A stretch of DNA of 64,000 bases, taken from assembly GCA_963920575.1 (NCBI GenBank), contig OY986970.1, positions 3,687,654 to 3,751,653 of the forward strand. The letters are read 5' to 3'. The translations under genes were made by a program, and so were the position numbers. Origin of the DNA: Narthecium ossifragum (Eukaryota; Streptophyta; Magnoliopsida; Dioscoreales; Nartheciaceae). The notes beneath the pieces were generated by a model. The model was not told the origin of the DNA. It saw nothing but the letters and a program-made list of their open reading frames with translations, and did not search any database. Positions 48,122 through 60,012 of the stretch are shown piece after piece (position 1 is the first letter of the stretch; every line of letters begins with the position of its first letter).

Positions 48122-48703
48122 CTATCAACCTTCAGAGGAACCAAGGGAAATGGAAGAACGGTAGTGAAAATGTGAAATCTCTTCTTTGTTAACTTGAAAT
48201 TTTGTAACAATTTACGTTCTTGTCCATAAACTGTTGGATGCCAAGTCGGACAAGAGAATTCCAACCCATGATCTCATCAATGCAGGGTTGGCAATACGAG
48301 TCCACGAGTCATTTTCCGATCGGATCGAGACAAGGTATCTCTAGCTACAAGTCCAACATGAACACGGCCCATTTACTAAATATTCGGGTTCGTCTCATGC
48401 TCGACTCGCTCTTAAATGGGTCAACCTGACCTCCAGTCGAGCCGAGTTGGATTCCCGGGCAATCCCTATTCCATAATATTGAGATTGAAAGTTTTTGCCG
48501 CTACCCTATAGTCCACCAAATGCCCTTCAATTCAAAACTAGTAAACTCTTCATGGCATACGTCCACATACCATATTAACAGCATACAGAGTCCCATTCTA
48601 CCAACAAACGCCTAAAGTCCTTTCCCTTTGCCACCTGCAGCAGCCTCCGAGAGAAACCTTCACTTTTCACGGGGCCTGGGATGGAAGACAATTCTTCGCC
48701 GCT
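48122..48703. other. 3' flank of the kinase and spacer
   Basis: The early part is the likely 3' UTR (TTTTGTAACAATTTACGTTC near 48203). About 48280-48470 has GGGTTGGCAATACGAG to CGGGCAATCCCT, reminiscent of the ends of the hAT element at 40466. No gene. Confidence 0.45.
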
Positions 48704-49267
48704 AAATGGCCTCTGCCTACTAAATGGAAACTACACAGTGACTCTCCATTTCGCGGAAATATTGTTCACCAATGACCAAACGTATTTCAGTGTTGGGAAC
48801 CGCATGTTTGATGTGTCAATCCAGGTGATTTTTATCGTCGTCACACTCCTCGATTCATCATCATACTCTTGTCATATTAGTTCTTGGTTTTTTGGCAGTT
48901 TTTATTTTGTGACTTGGGCTCTGCAGTTGGGCATGTTTATTGAAAGCATCTGATGTCTGATCCACGCAGAAAATGCTATGAAATCATGCAGGATCAAAAG
49001 GTACTTCGAGACTTTAATATTGCTAAAGAAGCTAACGGAGCTGGCCGAGAAATAAAAAAGAGTTATAATGCTACTGTCCTGCTGTCCATGGGCATACATT
49101 GGAGATTCACTTCCAGTGGGCTGGGAAGGGCACAAATACCGCTCCAGTGTTAGGTGTATACGGCCCTCTTATATCAGGTATTTCAGTGACACCAAGTAAG
49201 CCCTTCTGAGATTCGTATGATTAATTTACTTGATGATGACGTCTGGAAATATGCTTTGGGTGGTAGA

Positions 49268-50860
49268 TGTCACCGGAAAAAATAAGGAAATAAAATTTTC
49301 TCGCTTACTTGTCCGATGATGGCGCCAAGAGATCTCCTCGTTGAGCCCTGCACACCGCCGCCGCGCGCCCTGCTCGCCGCTTGTGCTCCGCTCGCATGTC
49401 GTCTGCACATCGTCTATGCACCTCCTTGCACACTCCGCATGGCAGCCCGATCGCCTCTTGACCAGCCCTCTTTTTCGCCTTGCACATACACAAGACTCAC
49501 ACGATTATGGATAAGAGATGATATCCCGATTCCTTTATTGACCAATGATTACAAGAGCACTCTTCTCTCGCCCCCAACCCGGTGGAATACAATCACTCTC
49601 AATACAAGGAACTCTCACCCCAAAACCCCAGAATCTCGCCTCACACTCCGATGTAGACGACGACTCTAAAACCCAACACTTGGGTTGCTCAACCCGTGAG
49701 CTAGCCTATAGCCTAGAGGTTCCCTAACGTCTAGCTAAAGCCTTGATCATCCCCTTGATGACTCTCCCCCCATGATCTGATCTCCACTCCCAACATCTAG
49801 CCATAGCCTCTCCTAAGGCCTAGATGCCAAAGCCCTGATCTCACATCATGCCTTGATGATGATGCCTCTCATCATACCCAATACCTTGGCCGGCCTATTC
49901 CTTTTATAGAGGAATAGTCCTTGGCTTGCTCCAACAAGCCCCTCCTAAGAAGTCCTACTCAAAGTCCTGGGCTTCATGCATATCCAATCATGCAATCCGC
50001 CTTTTACAAAGCACCCTAGCCTATCTGGACTCTTACATGAGTTAAGACTTGCTTTAAGATAACCACGATCACAACTTGACTCAAAATAGGACTCCTTCCT
50101 ATTCGTATGCGCCAACAGCAACTTTCCATGTGCCAAACTTCATATTCCCCGTGTCATCACCTATTCCAAGTCGAATGCACGCGAGACATTTGAATTTGCT
50201 CGGCTGGATCGTCCTCCAAGGCCTATCCGCTCCGCCTGGCGTGCCGCCCCCTAGTCCGACTCGGAGTCGCGCGCCATTTTCAAATTCTTCCGTGCCAAAA
50301 CCGTTTCTAACCGCGTCATCCGTCTTGGAACTTCCATCCCAAGTGGAATTAGGTGATTAGCCCGTGTGGCTTGCTCTCTAGCACTTATCGCATCAGCCTA
50401 GGCAAGCCAAATCCTAGTCCGACTAGGACTGGGCATCCTGAGCACGTCGCGCACGCGCTCTCTCGCTTGCTGCACGCGCGCTCGACCCGCGCGCCCATCT
50501 TGGTCGCCTTGGTGCGTGTCCCGCTCACTTGACTTGCTCCCGCGCGCGTCATGCTCCGTCGGGCTCGCGCCGCACCAAGTCCTGGCGCGCCGTCTTCCTC
50601 CTTGGCCCCGTCCGTCGTGCCATGCTCAGAATTCGTTGCGTCATCTTTGCTCGTGCGATCATGATGTTCTCATGGCTTGGTGTGATGCACCGCGCCATGG
50701 CCCATGTCAACTCCGGCTGACACGTGTCTTGCTCGATAGGATCCCTTCATGGCTCGCCAAGTTCTGCTTTGGCTCTGTCCGTCGTGCCATTTTCAATTTC
50801 GCCGCGTCATCTTCAAGATCCCTCGTGCCATGGTCATGTCATGGACTCCAGCCCGTGACA
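49268..50860. mobile_element. solo LTR (1.6 kb) inside copy C
   Basis: It starts TGTCACCGGAAAAAATAAGG and ends CAGCCCGTGACA. A perfect GTAGA flanks it (49263-49267 and 50861-50865). There is no coding domain. The interior is rich in GC and CGCGC steps with short unconvincing ORFs. Its family was not recognised and its strand is uncertain. Confidence 0.82.
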
Positions 50861-50917
50861 GTAGATTTCCGCCCTGTATTGGATGTTACAAAGCTATCTG
50901 TTGGAGCTATTGCAGGT

Positions 50918-51165
50918 TTTTTTTTTTTTGATTAATTAAGCCCAAGGGTTAAAGTCAACTATTACACCAATCCATCCAAGACACCCCTGTCATCCTCTGA
51001 AACCCATCTGAAAAAGGATTAGGAGTCGACGACACCACTTTGCAATCCCATCAGCTATAGCATTACAAGTTCGAGGAATATGTAAAAACACAACTGACTC
51101 AAATTCCATAACCTCCTTCCAAATATTTCACGCCAAAGATTCCATAATCTACTTCCAAATATTGC
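50918..51165 (-). mobile_element. LINE 3' fragment in the membrane exon of copy C
   Basis: A T-run and GATTAATTAAGCCCAAGGGT mark a minus-strand LINE tail of about 250 bp. Reverse reading gives a bit of RNase H (PRTCNAIADGIAKW). TATTGCAGGT before and TATTGCGGGT after look like a target duplication with one mismatch. It splits the membrane-spanning exon. Confidence 0.8.
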
Positions 51166-53054
51166 GGGTATATTGCTGCTTCCTGTGCAGTGGTATTGTT
51201 AGTTCTCGTTGTTGTACTTTAGAAGAAAAGATACTAGAGACAGTGGTAAGATGTTGAAAACTCTATTCATTTCTCAAGCAATGTGATCGATCTAATGATT
51301 ACCGCATAACTCTATCATGTTCAAGAGTAACTCTATCATGTCTCTTACATATCTGCAGAACTCCATGGTTACTTCAGCTTGAGACAGATTAAATCTGCAA
51401 CCAGGAACTTCGATCGTGCAAATAAGATAGGTGAAGGTGGCTTTGGGCCAGTTTACAAGGCAAGTATATCGATTCTTAGTCGAAATGTTCATCAATCATA
51501 GAGAATTGCATTCTTACAGAGAACTTCCATTCTAGCAGGGTGTGCTACCAGATGGTTCTTTAATTGCTGTAAAGCAACTTTCTGCAAAGTCTAACCAAGG
51601 GAACAGGGAATTTATAAACGAGATAGGCATGATCTCTGCATTGCACCATCCCAATCTAGTGAAGCTGTTTGGATGTTGTATTGAAGGAAACCAACTGCTG
51701 CTAGTCTATGAATACATGGAGAACAACAGCCTATCTCGTGCTCTCTTCGGTTGGTAGTTCAAAATATCTAAACTGATACCATACTCTCCTTCCCTCCTGC
51801 TCTTTGTTCATAATCTTTATGTTCAGGTCCTGAAAGCAGTCGTTTGCATTTGAACTGGCAAACACGTTTGCATTTGAATTGGCAAACAAGGCGTAAAATT
51901 TGCTTAGAGATTGCAAGGGGTTTGGCATATCTCCATGAGGAATCCAGAAGATTGTCCATAGAGACATCAAGGCGACAAATATACTGCTCAATAAAGATCT
52001 TGATGCCAAGATATCTGACTTTGGTCTGGCAAAACTCGATGAAGAAGAGAAGACTCACATAAGTACTCGAATAGCAGGAACCATGTAAGTAGATCATTAA
52101 TCGCACAACAACTGTAATCTTGTTTCAGCGGGTTCAGAATTGAATTGTAGTAATCTTTTTTCTGCATATATATATAGTTACAGAACAGATTATTGATCAA
52201 ATGTGACTATGCAGAGGATACATGGCACCTGAATATGCATTGAGAGGTTACCTGACAGACAAAGCAGATGTCTACAGCTTTGGTGTTGTCACATTGGAAA
52301 TTGTCAGTGGAATGAGCAATACAAGTTACAGGCCAAAGGAAGAGCGTGTATATCTTCTTGATTGGGTAAGTAGAATTTTATGGGTATTCAGTTATCAAAT
52401 CAGAAATCTTTTTTCCCCTCTCTTCACTATGCATTATTTTGTTATTCAGCTATCCATAATCCTGATATAAATTTGGCTATCATGAGACATAAAACTCTCT
52501 GCTAAATGAACTACAGGCCTATGTTCTAGAAGAGCAGGGGAACCTACTTGAACTCGTAGACAGTGATCTTGGCTCGAACTATTCGAAGGAAGAGGCTTTG
52601 CTGATGTTGAATTTGGCTCTGTTATGCACCAATCCATCCCCAACTCTCAGGCCTCCAATGTCGGCTGTCGTGAGCATGCTTGATGGGAAATCTCCAGTGG
52701 AAGTCCCCTCCATGGAGCATTCGGCCTCAACCAGTTCGGCGGGGAGGTTCAAGGCTTTCGAGAAACAGTATTTCTACAGCCAGACACAGAGCGCACCTTC
52801 AGATGCGCCATGGAATGATTGTTCAGTATCTTCCTCCTAGTAAAGAAGAAAGTGCGGCGTATCCCTTGGCGAGCAACCTTATTTCTGATTACTCAGACTA
52901 GTTTAAACTTTGGAGGAACCAATAACAGTAATGATTAATGAAATCTATTCTTTCTTAACCAGAAATCTTGTAATTATTAACTTACACCCATGTTCTTATC
53001 GACAGTTTGATAGATGCATATATGGGAAATTTTACATTCATTATTATGCATTTA

Positions 53055-53194
53055 TGGTCCGTTTGGATTGATGATAAATATTCATAAACCCCGTTTAAAC
53101 CTCCAAACACTTTATTCTTCTAAATCCTACATGACTATCTTTGATGCATGCATAACTTTTGCAAGCTTACCCTATCCTCAATCCAAACGGGTCC
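53055..53194. mobile_element. 140-bp MITE with TTA duplication
   Basis: The ends TGGTCCGTTTGGATTGATG and CTCAATCCAAACGGGTCC are inverted copies. TTA flanks both sides (53052-53054 and 53195-53197). The paralogous flank near 31940 lacks the insert. Confidence 0.82.
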
Positions 53195-53467
53195 TTAGTC
53201 TCTGACACTCAAATTCCAGCGATGGTTTGCCGTCGATTGCTAATTTCTGCTTCATATCGTCATCGACACAATCGAATCATTTCCACGCTCTAGTCTTCAA
53301 ACTGCTAATTGTCTTACAAAGACTACAAGCGACGAGAACAAAGAAAAGAAACTTTAATTGGAACAATCAATCATACAACACTGAATTCAAGAAGTGCAAC
53401 AACCGCGGGAACCAAACAGGAGGGCATCAAATCAGTGATGGGAACTGAATCGAAGAGGATCAGGTAT

Positions 53468-53794
53468 TCAGGTGGAGGAATCGCAAGAGAAGACCTGGGA
53501 GGGGAGGCGCCATGCCTCGGCGGAGCTGAAGCACATGTCGTCGATCGCATCACTGCGACACCACCGGCACCATCTCGGGTTTGCCACGCACTCTTCCATC
53601 GACGCCATCGCCCGGCAGTCCGGAACCGCCTCCTTGCCGCCCCGGCCCCGAGTCTTCGACGAGAAGCTTAGGAAATCTCGACGGCCAGAGACCTCCGGGG
53701 AGGCGGCGAGGGATGTGATCGAGAATGGGTGGGAGGAGAGGAGGAATAGAAGCACGATGGAGACCAGAAGCCTAGCCTCAGCACTGGAAGCCAT
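53468..53794 (-). CDS. small secreted cysteine-rich protein
   Basis: An uninterrupted 108-codon frame on the minus strand. The N terminus is a clear signal peptide (LLVSIVLLFLLSSHPFSITS). The C-terminal part has six cysteines in a compact pattern: DCRAM, MEECVANPRWCRWC, DDMCF and QVFSC. It resembles a short plant secreted family with the pattern C-W-C ... DD-CF ... EAWRLP-QVFSC, which I recognise but cannot name. The frame runs 3' toward the decayed kinase copy C. No intron is needed. Role unknown; it could be a signalling or defence peptide. The even cysteine number fits three disulfides. Confidence 0.72.
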   Translation of the reverse strand: MASSAEARLLVSIVLLFLLSSHPFSITSLAASPEVSGRRDFLSFSSKTRGRGGKEAVPDCRAMASMEECVANPRWCRWCRSDAIDDMCFSSAEAWRLPSQVFSCDSST

Positions 53795-53959
53795 GGGGGC
53801 CGGCCACTACCAGATCTCCGGCGTCTGAAGAGAATTTGTAGTGAGATCCGGGGATTTGGTCGAACCGACGATGGGTTTGGTTTGGACGGGTAGCCTGGTT
53901 GAATGGGCCTATGTTGTCCGCTCTATATTCGTATTAGCCGCTTGAATAAAGTAAAGGAA

Positions 53960-54202
53960 ATCTCAACTAACTACTCTCTTTCTCTTTCTCTCTCTTCCTC
54001 TGNNNNNNNNNNNNNNNNNNNNNNNNNNNNNNNNNNNNNNNNNNNNNNNNNNNNNNNNNNNNNNNNNNNNNNNNNNNNNNNNNNNNNNNNNNNNNNNNNN
54101 NNNNNNNNNNNNNNNNNNNNNNNNNNNNNNNNNNNNNNNNNNNNNNNNNNNNNNNNNNNNNNNNNNNNNNNNNNNNNNNNNNNNNNNNNNNNNNNNNNNN
54201 NN
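53960..54202. other. CT microsatellite and 200-N assembly gap
   Basis: CTCTTTCTCT-type repeats (about 53973-54002) lead straight into 200 Ns (54003-54202). The microsatellite may have broken the assembly. The true gap size is unknown because 200 looks like a placeholder. Confidence 0.95.
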
Positions 54203-54289
54203 AAATATTCACGCACGAGAACTCATAATCATTCGTGCTCACGCGTGAAAGGGTACGTGTAATGAATTATATTAATATGAACCGCCTCA

Positions 54290-55215
54290 TTTATAGGCTG
54301 AGAGCATTCGCATCAGTTCTTCTTTACAAATTCTCTAAATTACAGTAAGAGGGTGTTTGACGCGCGGGGGTCTGTGGTACCCGCGGGATGGTATCTAGGG
54401 GGCGGATCCCACGCGTGACGTCCGCTCCGATTTGAGCAAACGCTGAAAATGGACGGATCCCATTTTTCGGAATCTGCGCGAGATCCAAACGCGTGGACGC
54501 GGGATCCGCACATCCCCCATCCCACGTATCCGTCGGGATCCGTCACCGCCAAAACAGACCCAAAAAGGAGCCACTTTTCTACTTTACAGATTCTTCATCC
54601 AACAACACTCCACATCATATATTCTAAAAATTATTCTCCATATCACTTAAATATTCATACATTCATTCTTCTTTTATATTTTATATTTCTTATTCACTAG
54701 AGAAGAGATAAAAGGATAAATAAATTAAAATAATATATTTTAAAAAGGAAAAGTCACATTTTATTATTAAATAACTGTATTATACTAATATCTATTATTT
54801 TTTGAAATATTAAAATCTGGAAATCGTAATGTTATTATTATTTCATATTCATTGGAGAGGATGGGTTTGGAGAATAAATTGTGAAAAGTAAAAGTCACAT
54901 TTTATTATTAAATAACTATTTAATATTAATATATTATTAGCTAAAAGTATTAGAATATAAATATTATAATATTTTATTATTTCTTATTCATTAGAGAATA
55001 TGGGTATGGAGAAGAGATAAAAAGATAGAATGGGTTTGCATGAATGATTAAAAAAGCCAAAAAGTAATATTTTATTCTTAAACGATGAATGGGTTGGAGA
55101 AGATTTTAGAAAAGAAAAACAAAGAAACTAGTTTTTTATTATTAAATTTAGTTTACAGATGCTATAGAGTATCACTGTAACAAATCTCTAATTTAGAGTA
55201 TGTGAACAACAGCTT
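54290..55215. mobile_element. MITE-like, AT-rich block
   Basis: GGGTGTTTGACGCGCGGG (54352) and AAAACAGACCC (54551-54561) look like the ends of a 210-bp GC-rich MITE. It lies in a larger AT-rich block with repeated AAGTCACATTTTATTATTAA at about 54751 and 54889 and a diverged third near 55130. Limits are uncertain. Confidence 0.4.
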
Positions 55216-56619
55216 TGGAGTTTGATTTTTTGTCAATTTGCTAGCAACATGATCATTCGAGTCTACACATGTTTTTTCTACACGTGATGATTATTGTATC
55301 TTTAGAGATAAATAGGTGAAATCCGTGCTAACGATATAGTGTTAAACACTAGTTTCGGTTTTTTTTTACTAGTAATTCTACAAACTTTGTTTCTGCTTTC
55401 GAATAAGAGGAAATTATTTTAAACAATTTATTACTTGGCAATTCATCTAATTAAACAAGTGAATCAGTCCTACCAAGATTCACTTGGATCCATTTTTTGG
55501 ATTTCACTTTTATGATAGGGTTTTTTTGTTGGTGCACGTCCATTGAGTGCTAATTTGGATCATGGATTATGAGGGGGTGTTCAATGCACAAATTGTACAC
55601 TATTTAGATTATTTTAAACAGTTGGCTATCTCCTCTTTTATTCCATCGCGTGTAGCTACACGAGAAATATTCTGTGAGATCTTTTTCGAGCTTAATTAAA
55701 AAAAAACATTCACATTAACGACAAATCAATATTTTTCAATTTTTCATAAATTTGTATATCATGCTGATGTAGAGGCTAATCTTTCAAAACTGAGAAAAAC
55801 ATTGATATGTAGTTATTCAATTGAGCTTAGCCCCGTATTAAATGAGTTTAGCTTGGCAATTAAGAACCGAAGGTGTGCCATGCTCCTATTGAAATTTTTT
55901 TGTTGTGATATAATTAGTTATATTCATGCATAATTTGCATATCAGTGGCACATTATGTTGCTTTTTGCTTTATGGTGTCACTTTTTTTTTTTTGTATATT
56001 AGTGATATTTTTACTTCACATGATAAAATCACCCTCACTTATACTTACTCATCACTTGCAACAAGTGATATCATGCGACAAGATAAAGAAGATACGCAAC
56101 AAAAGCGAATGAAGTTTCAAAAGAAGTGTAATAAAGCACATTGAAGGGCAATTTCATCCTACTAAAAAGGTGAAAGTGTCATTAATTAATATGTAAAAAA
56201 AATAAAAAAATGACATTAATATACAAAAAAAAACATTAGAATACGCAAATTATTCATCAAACAAGAGTACATAGTGTATTCTGCATCCGTCTATGAGGCA
56301 TGTGCACGATACATGTTCCAACCAAAGCAATGTAGCTTATAAATGTGATGAGAATATAGATTCGTGAGTTGTGACGTGCACAACACATGGTACGTAGTTA
56401 GTTCGATCTGAAAGAGAAATTTTGGAGAGCTCTTACAAATAAGAGCTTTAGATTGCAAGCATTGTGCACGTGACATAATAGAATGCATGTATCCCTAATC
56501 CCTATCATGTTTCTAGCTAGCTTCTTCTTTATATAAGTTCATCTGCATGATCATAAAATGCATCAACTTCTCAGTTCCCAAGCCGAGACGAAAGGCATAA
56601 TCGGTGACACCCACAAACA
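55216..56619. other. no gene recognised
   Basis: AT-rich intergenic DNA with homopolymer tracts. A short ORF at 55926-56144 has no known domain and is probably chance. Confidence 0.5.
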
Positions 56620-57056
56620 ATGTGCTAGTTGGAGAAGCGCGGCCGTGTCTTCGTTATCAGCCTGATAGGCGAGGGCCAGCACCTCCTCAGCCACGACATG
56701 ATCGACTCTATATATCCGCTGCGCGCGCCGCAGCAGAGGCGGCCTCCTCCTCCAGCGGCGGCGCCTCCCTCGTCACTGCCTAAGATGCCCGCTCCTTCTG
56801 CCTGGGTCAAGTCCGCCGCAGCTCGTGCTCGCTTGGAATCCCTCATGTGCCGCCTCGCTAGTCGCTCCCCTCTATGCGGCCCTCCTCGCTCTCCATATGC
56901 CCACCGTCGCGGCCATCACTGACCACGCCGCAGGCTCTGGGTTCCTGCTTGCCCTCGCCCATGACTATACATTCATGCGCTGCGGAGGTGTGTGAGGCGC
57001 TGGGAATGGAAGAGGAGGGCGAGCCAGAGAAGAAGGCCATCGCCTCCAAGCTCTGA
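56620..57056 (+). pseudogene. pseudogene of peroxisomal enoyl-CoA delta-isomerase (ECI)
   Basis: The first codons read Met-Cys, then TAG, then LEKRGRVFVISLIGEGQHLL, which is the ECI N terminus with its third codon turned into a stop. A frameshift follows after DMIDSI; SAARAAAEAASSSSGGASLV continues in another frame, then another stop. Later the core reappears (LVAPLYAALLALHMPTVAAI and HAAGSGFLLALAHDYTFMRC), then a large deletion, then the C terminus EEEGEPEKKAIASKL with a peroxisomal SKL signal. Working relatives are about 240 residues and isomerise double bonds in fatty-acid beta-oxidation. No intron is seen. Not functional. Confidence 0.8.
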
Positions 57057-57566
57057 AGAGTGAAGACTAATTAGTGATTGTACTTACTTGCCCAACCCGA
57101 GTGGAATGAGGATGCGTTATACAAACATAAATCTGATGCGACATCTCTATGTGACATCGTACGTGGTAAATGATTATAATTTGCAAAGTGCCATGCGATG
57201 ATCGAGGAGAAATCCTACGTTATCCAAAATTTCAAATCCTACGTTTTTATTTCAGAGCTGGATGGATTTGGGGGCCCTGTTACTGTTGGGTCTACAATAG
57301 CGATGCTGCGCCGTTTGGGTTCGCTGCATGTGGATTTTACATTCCTAATTGCTCTCATCTATTTGTTATATAAGATTAAATACATTCTATTATGTGGCTG
57401 AAAATGTCGATCCAAATTATGCTCAGATATATCATATGATCAAGATGAAGCCATGTGAAAGAGAATAGTGGGAGTGGTCATTAGCAAGTGGTTAGGGGAG
57501 AGAGAGAAGTAGTGAAGGATGGTGGTTGCCAGTACCCGTGGCACAAAGGGCTCACATAGTACTATA
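57057..57566. other. no gene recognised
   Basis: Short open frames at 57170-57401 with a hydrophobic end have no recognised domain. Confidence 0.4.
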
Positions 57567-58582
57567 TTACTAGGTGGGCCCCGTGCCACCCAGCACGGGG
57601 TAATCACTCACCCCCACTACTCCTAATCACCCACCCTCACTGTCCTCTTTTTCTCTTTCCCTCTCTAGGACTCAGCTGTCATGTGTCCCCCCTCTCCTCC
57701 CCTCTCTATAACTCAGCTGCCACGTGTCCCCTTCTCTCCTCTTGTCTCTATGACTCAGCTGTCATGTATGAGAAAATAGATGAGTCAGATTGTGACTCAT
57801 AAAAGCTGATCTTATATAATAGACGATGATTATAAGTTAACCATCATGTTATCTCCTACATGGATACTACATGGGTGGCTTAATGCTACTTAGAGTGGGG
57901 AAGTTAGTGGTGGATTGGAGAACTTAGTGGTGGAGAGGGAAGTTAGTGGGTGATTAATGAGAAGTTAATGTAAACACTCTATGTGCACACCAATACTCAC
58001 TAAGGCATTCAATCAAACACCTTAAGAGCAACAATCCAAGGACCTTGTTCTTGATGGATAGATCAACTAGGAAGACCCACAACATACAATAGATGAATAC
58101 TAACAAGCAATCACACACAAGAAAAGAAGATTTACGTGGTTCACCCAAGTTGGGCTACATCCACGGATTGAGCGGAGCTCGGCGGGTCTTCACTATGATG
58201 AGGCCAAAGAAATAAGGGAATACACCACTTCACACTTCTCTTCCAACCATACAAGACTCAACCACACCTCTCTCTCAATCTCCTAAGCTTTCTCCAAAAG
58301 CTAGGTCTCCCACCTCAACCTCTCTCTCTCACTCCTTTTGATCTCAAAAGAGATGATGAGAATATTGAGCTATCTTCTTTCTTTCTTATTTTTTCTTCTC
58401 TCTAGAGTGCCCTTATAACATGGGCTACAAGTAACTCAAATAAAACCAAATCCGACCCGATAAGAGAACCAGACCCGGTATGGATAAGTTGAGCCAACAC
58501 CAACAGTTAATGGGGTGGAGGGGTAAGTTAATGGGGAAGTTAGTGGATGGTTACCCTCCCAAGTGGCAAGGGGCCACTAGTT
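57567..58582. mobile_element. TIR element of unknown class, hit by a solo LTR
   Basis: ACTAGGTGGGCCCCGTGCCA at about 57569 is an imperfect inverted match to GGCAAGGGGCCACTAGT near 58581. The interior repeats AAGTTAGTGG-type units. The solo LTR at 57969 lies inside. No transposase and no clear target duplication. Confidence 0.5.
57969..58505. mobile_element. solo LTR (537 bp), TSD GTTAA
   Basis: It starts TGTAAACACTCTATGTG and ends CCAACACCAACA. GTTAA flanks it (57964-57968 and 58506-58510). TTTACGTGGTTCACCCAAGT near 58129 is a sequence type common in plant copia or TRIM LTRs. No internal region. Confidence 0.85.
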
Positions 58583-58779
58583 TCTATATATGTAGTAGAG
58601 TTTGCGACTATGCAATAAATAGATCACTTGTAAATAAAATAAAGTAGCAGAAATTGAAATTGAGTTAGATAGACCTGGCCTTCGAGGCATGTTTGTGAAT
58701 GTGTTACATAAATTAAAGACGCTGCACCGACAAGATGATCCATTGTCTGTAGCTCTCTAATGCTATCGGCAGTAAGGTT

Positions 58780-60003
58780 ATTGCATAGGGCGCTGGCGCA
58801 GGAGGAAACTCCTCAATATCTTCCCTTCCTTCCTGGTGGATTCTATACTGTCTATGGAGATCGTCCATTCTAGCTCTCAAGATAAGGCAACTTGGACACT
58901 TGATACCAGACAATCCTTCTCCTCCTCATCCCTGTATCTCCATCTCTATTCTTTACAACACAAAGAGGTACCTCATACCGATGTTATCAGATGGCAACAA
59001 ATTTGGAAGGGCCCTTTTGGTCCCAGAATTAAATCCTTCCTTTGGAGAGCCTTTCATTCCAAGATTCCTACAAAGGAGTCCTTATACAGAGTTGGGGTAA
59101 GTCAGGACCCCTTATGCCCAAGGTGTAGAGTTCAGATGGAGTCTTTTGTGCACCTCTTCTTTGACTGTTCCTTCTCGCACGTGGTCTGGGGGCATGTTTT
59201 CTGTACTGATCCTCTCTTTATTCAGCGGAAAGGATGGTGCGGGTGGCGTGAGGTCCTACTTAACCCCTCATCATCGGACTCCTCAATTGACAGGCGTTCT
59301 AAGCTTGGATATACTCTCTGGGAGCTATGGAAGGACCGGAATAGGTGGATGTTTGAAGCAGAAGGTGAATCTCCTCTGGAGATTGCGAGACGTGCTCTTT
59401 GGCTCTCTAAAGAGTGGAGAATGCAAGCAAAGAGAGATGCAAGGCATGATGATAGCTTAACTTCAGCTAGCCACGCGGACTGGGTGACGGTAAGGACGGA
59501 TGCGGCGTTGCAAACCGGAATTCTTCCTGGGTTGGCCGGGCTTGGTATTGTGGGCATGGACCACTCAGGGTTAGTATTATGGGCAACTTGTGACAGAGCT
59601 CTATGTAGCTCTGTTATGGAAGCTGAACTCCAGAGTTTTGGTCGAGGGGTTGACATTGCACATTCCGAGGGCCTCAGATATGTCTCCTTTCAACTGGATG
59701 CCCGTGATATGGTTGATTGTCTCAATGGGCGTCGACATTGGCCCAACGAGCTCCGTCATGTTGCCCAGCAAATCATATGGAACGTGGCGCAAATTCCGGC
59801 CATTCTCATCTCCTACATTCTACGAGCTACTAATTCAGCAGCAGATGGTTTGGCCAAGATGGGGCTTGCTCAGTCTTCCCCTACTTGCTGGACTTTTGAT
59901 CCTCAAACTGGTGGCCCGGTTCCGATGAGTGTTTGATTACTTATTTCTTTTTATTTTTGCTTCTGTACTGCTTTCTCAGCCTTTGGCTTAATTTATAAAA
60001 AAA
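58780..60003 (+). mobile_element. 5'-truncated LINE (zf-RVT and RNase H)
   Basis: The open frame to 59936 carries LNIFPSFLVDSIL near its start, zf-RVT (CPRCRVQMESFVHLFFDC) and RNase H (VRTDAALQTG, VMEAELQSFGRGV, RATNSAADGLAKMGL). It is uninterrupted, so this copy is fairly young. The 3' end has the hairpin AGCC-TTT-GGCT (59978-59988) and an A-run. AGTAAGGTT flanks it (58771-58779 and 60004-60012). It differs clearly from the LINEs at 24592 and 35944, so it belongs to another L1 lineage. Confidence 0.85.
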
Positions 60004-60012
60004 AGTAAGGTT

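Larger units (their letters stand above)
48704..52901 (+). pseudogene. decayed tandem kinase copy (copy C)
   Basis: Exons matched to the intact gene: 48704-48824 (partial malectin), 48992-49195, a broken membrane exon (about 50866-50916 and 51166-51243), 51359-51459, 51539-51749, 51827-52084, 52215-52365 and 52517-52840. The LRR and signal-peptide exons are absent. Defects: an 8-nt insertion at about 49077 (frameshift), an in-frame 18-nt loss in the juxtamembrane exon, a 24-nt tandem duplication (LHLNWQTR twice) and a net 4-nt loss just before the HRD loop at about 51945, and an early stop at 52838. A solo LTR and a LINE tail have also landed in it. Not a working receptor. Confidence 0.93.

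Noticed and set aside
49316..50935. ORFs in the 1.6-kb solo LTR
   Set aside because: Lie inside an LTR with clear ends and target duplication; no coding domain recognised.
57170..57401. Two overlapping 67-codon ORFs with a hydrophobic end
   Set aside because: No recognised family, no clear gene context.
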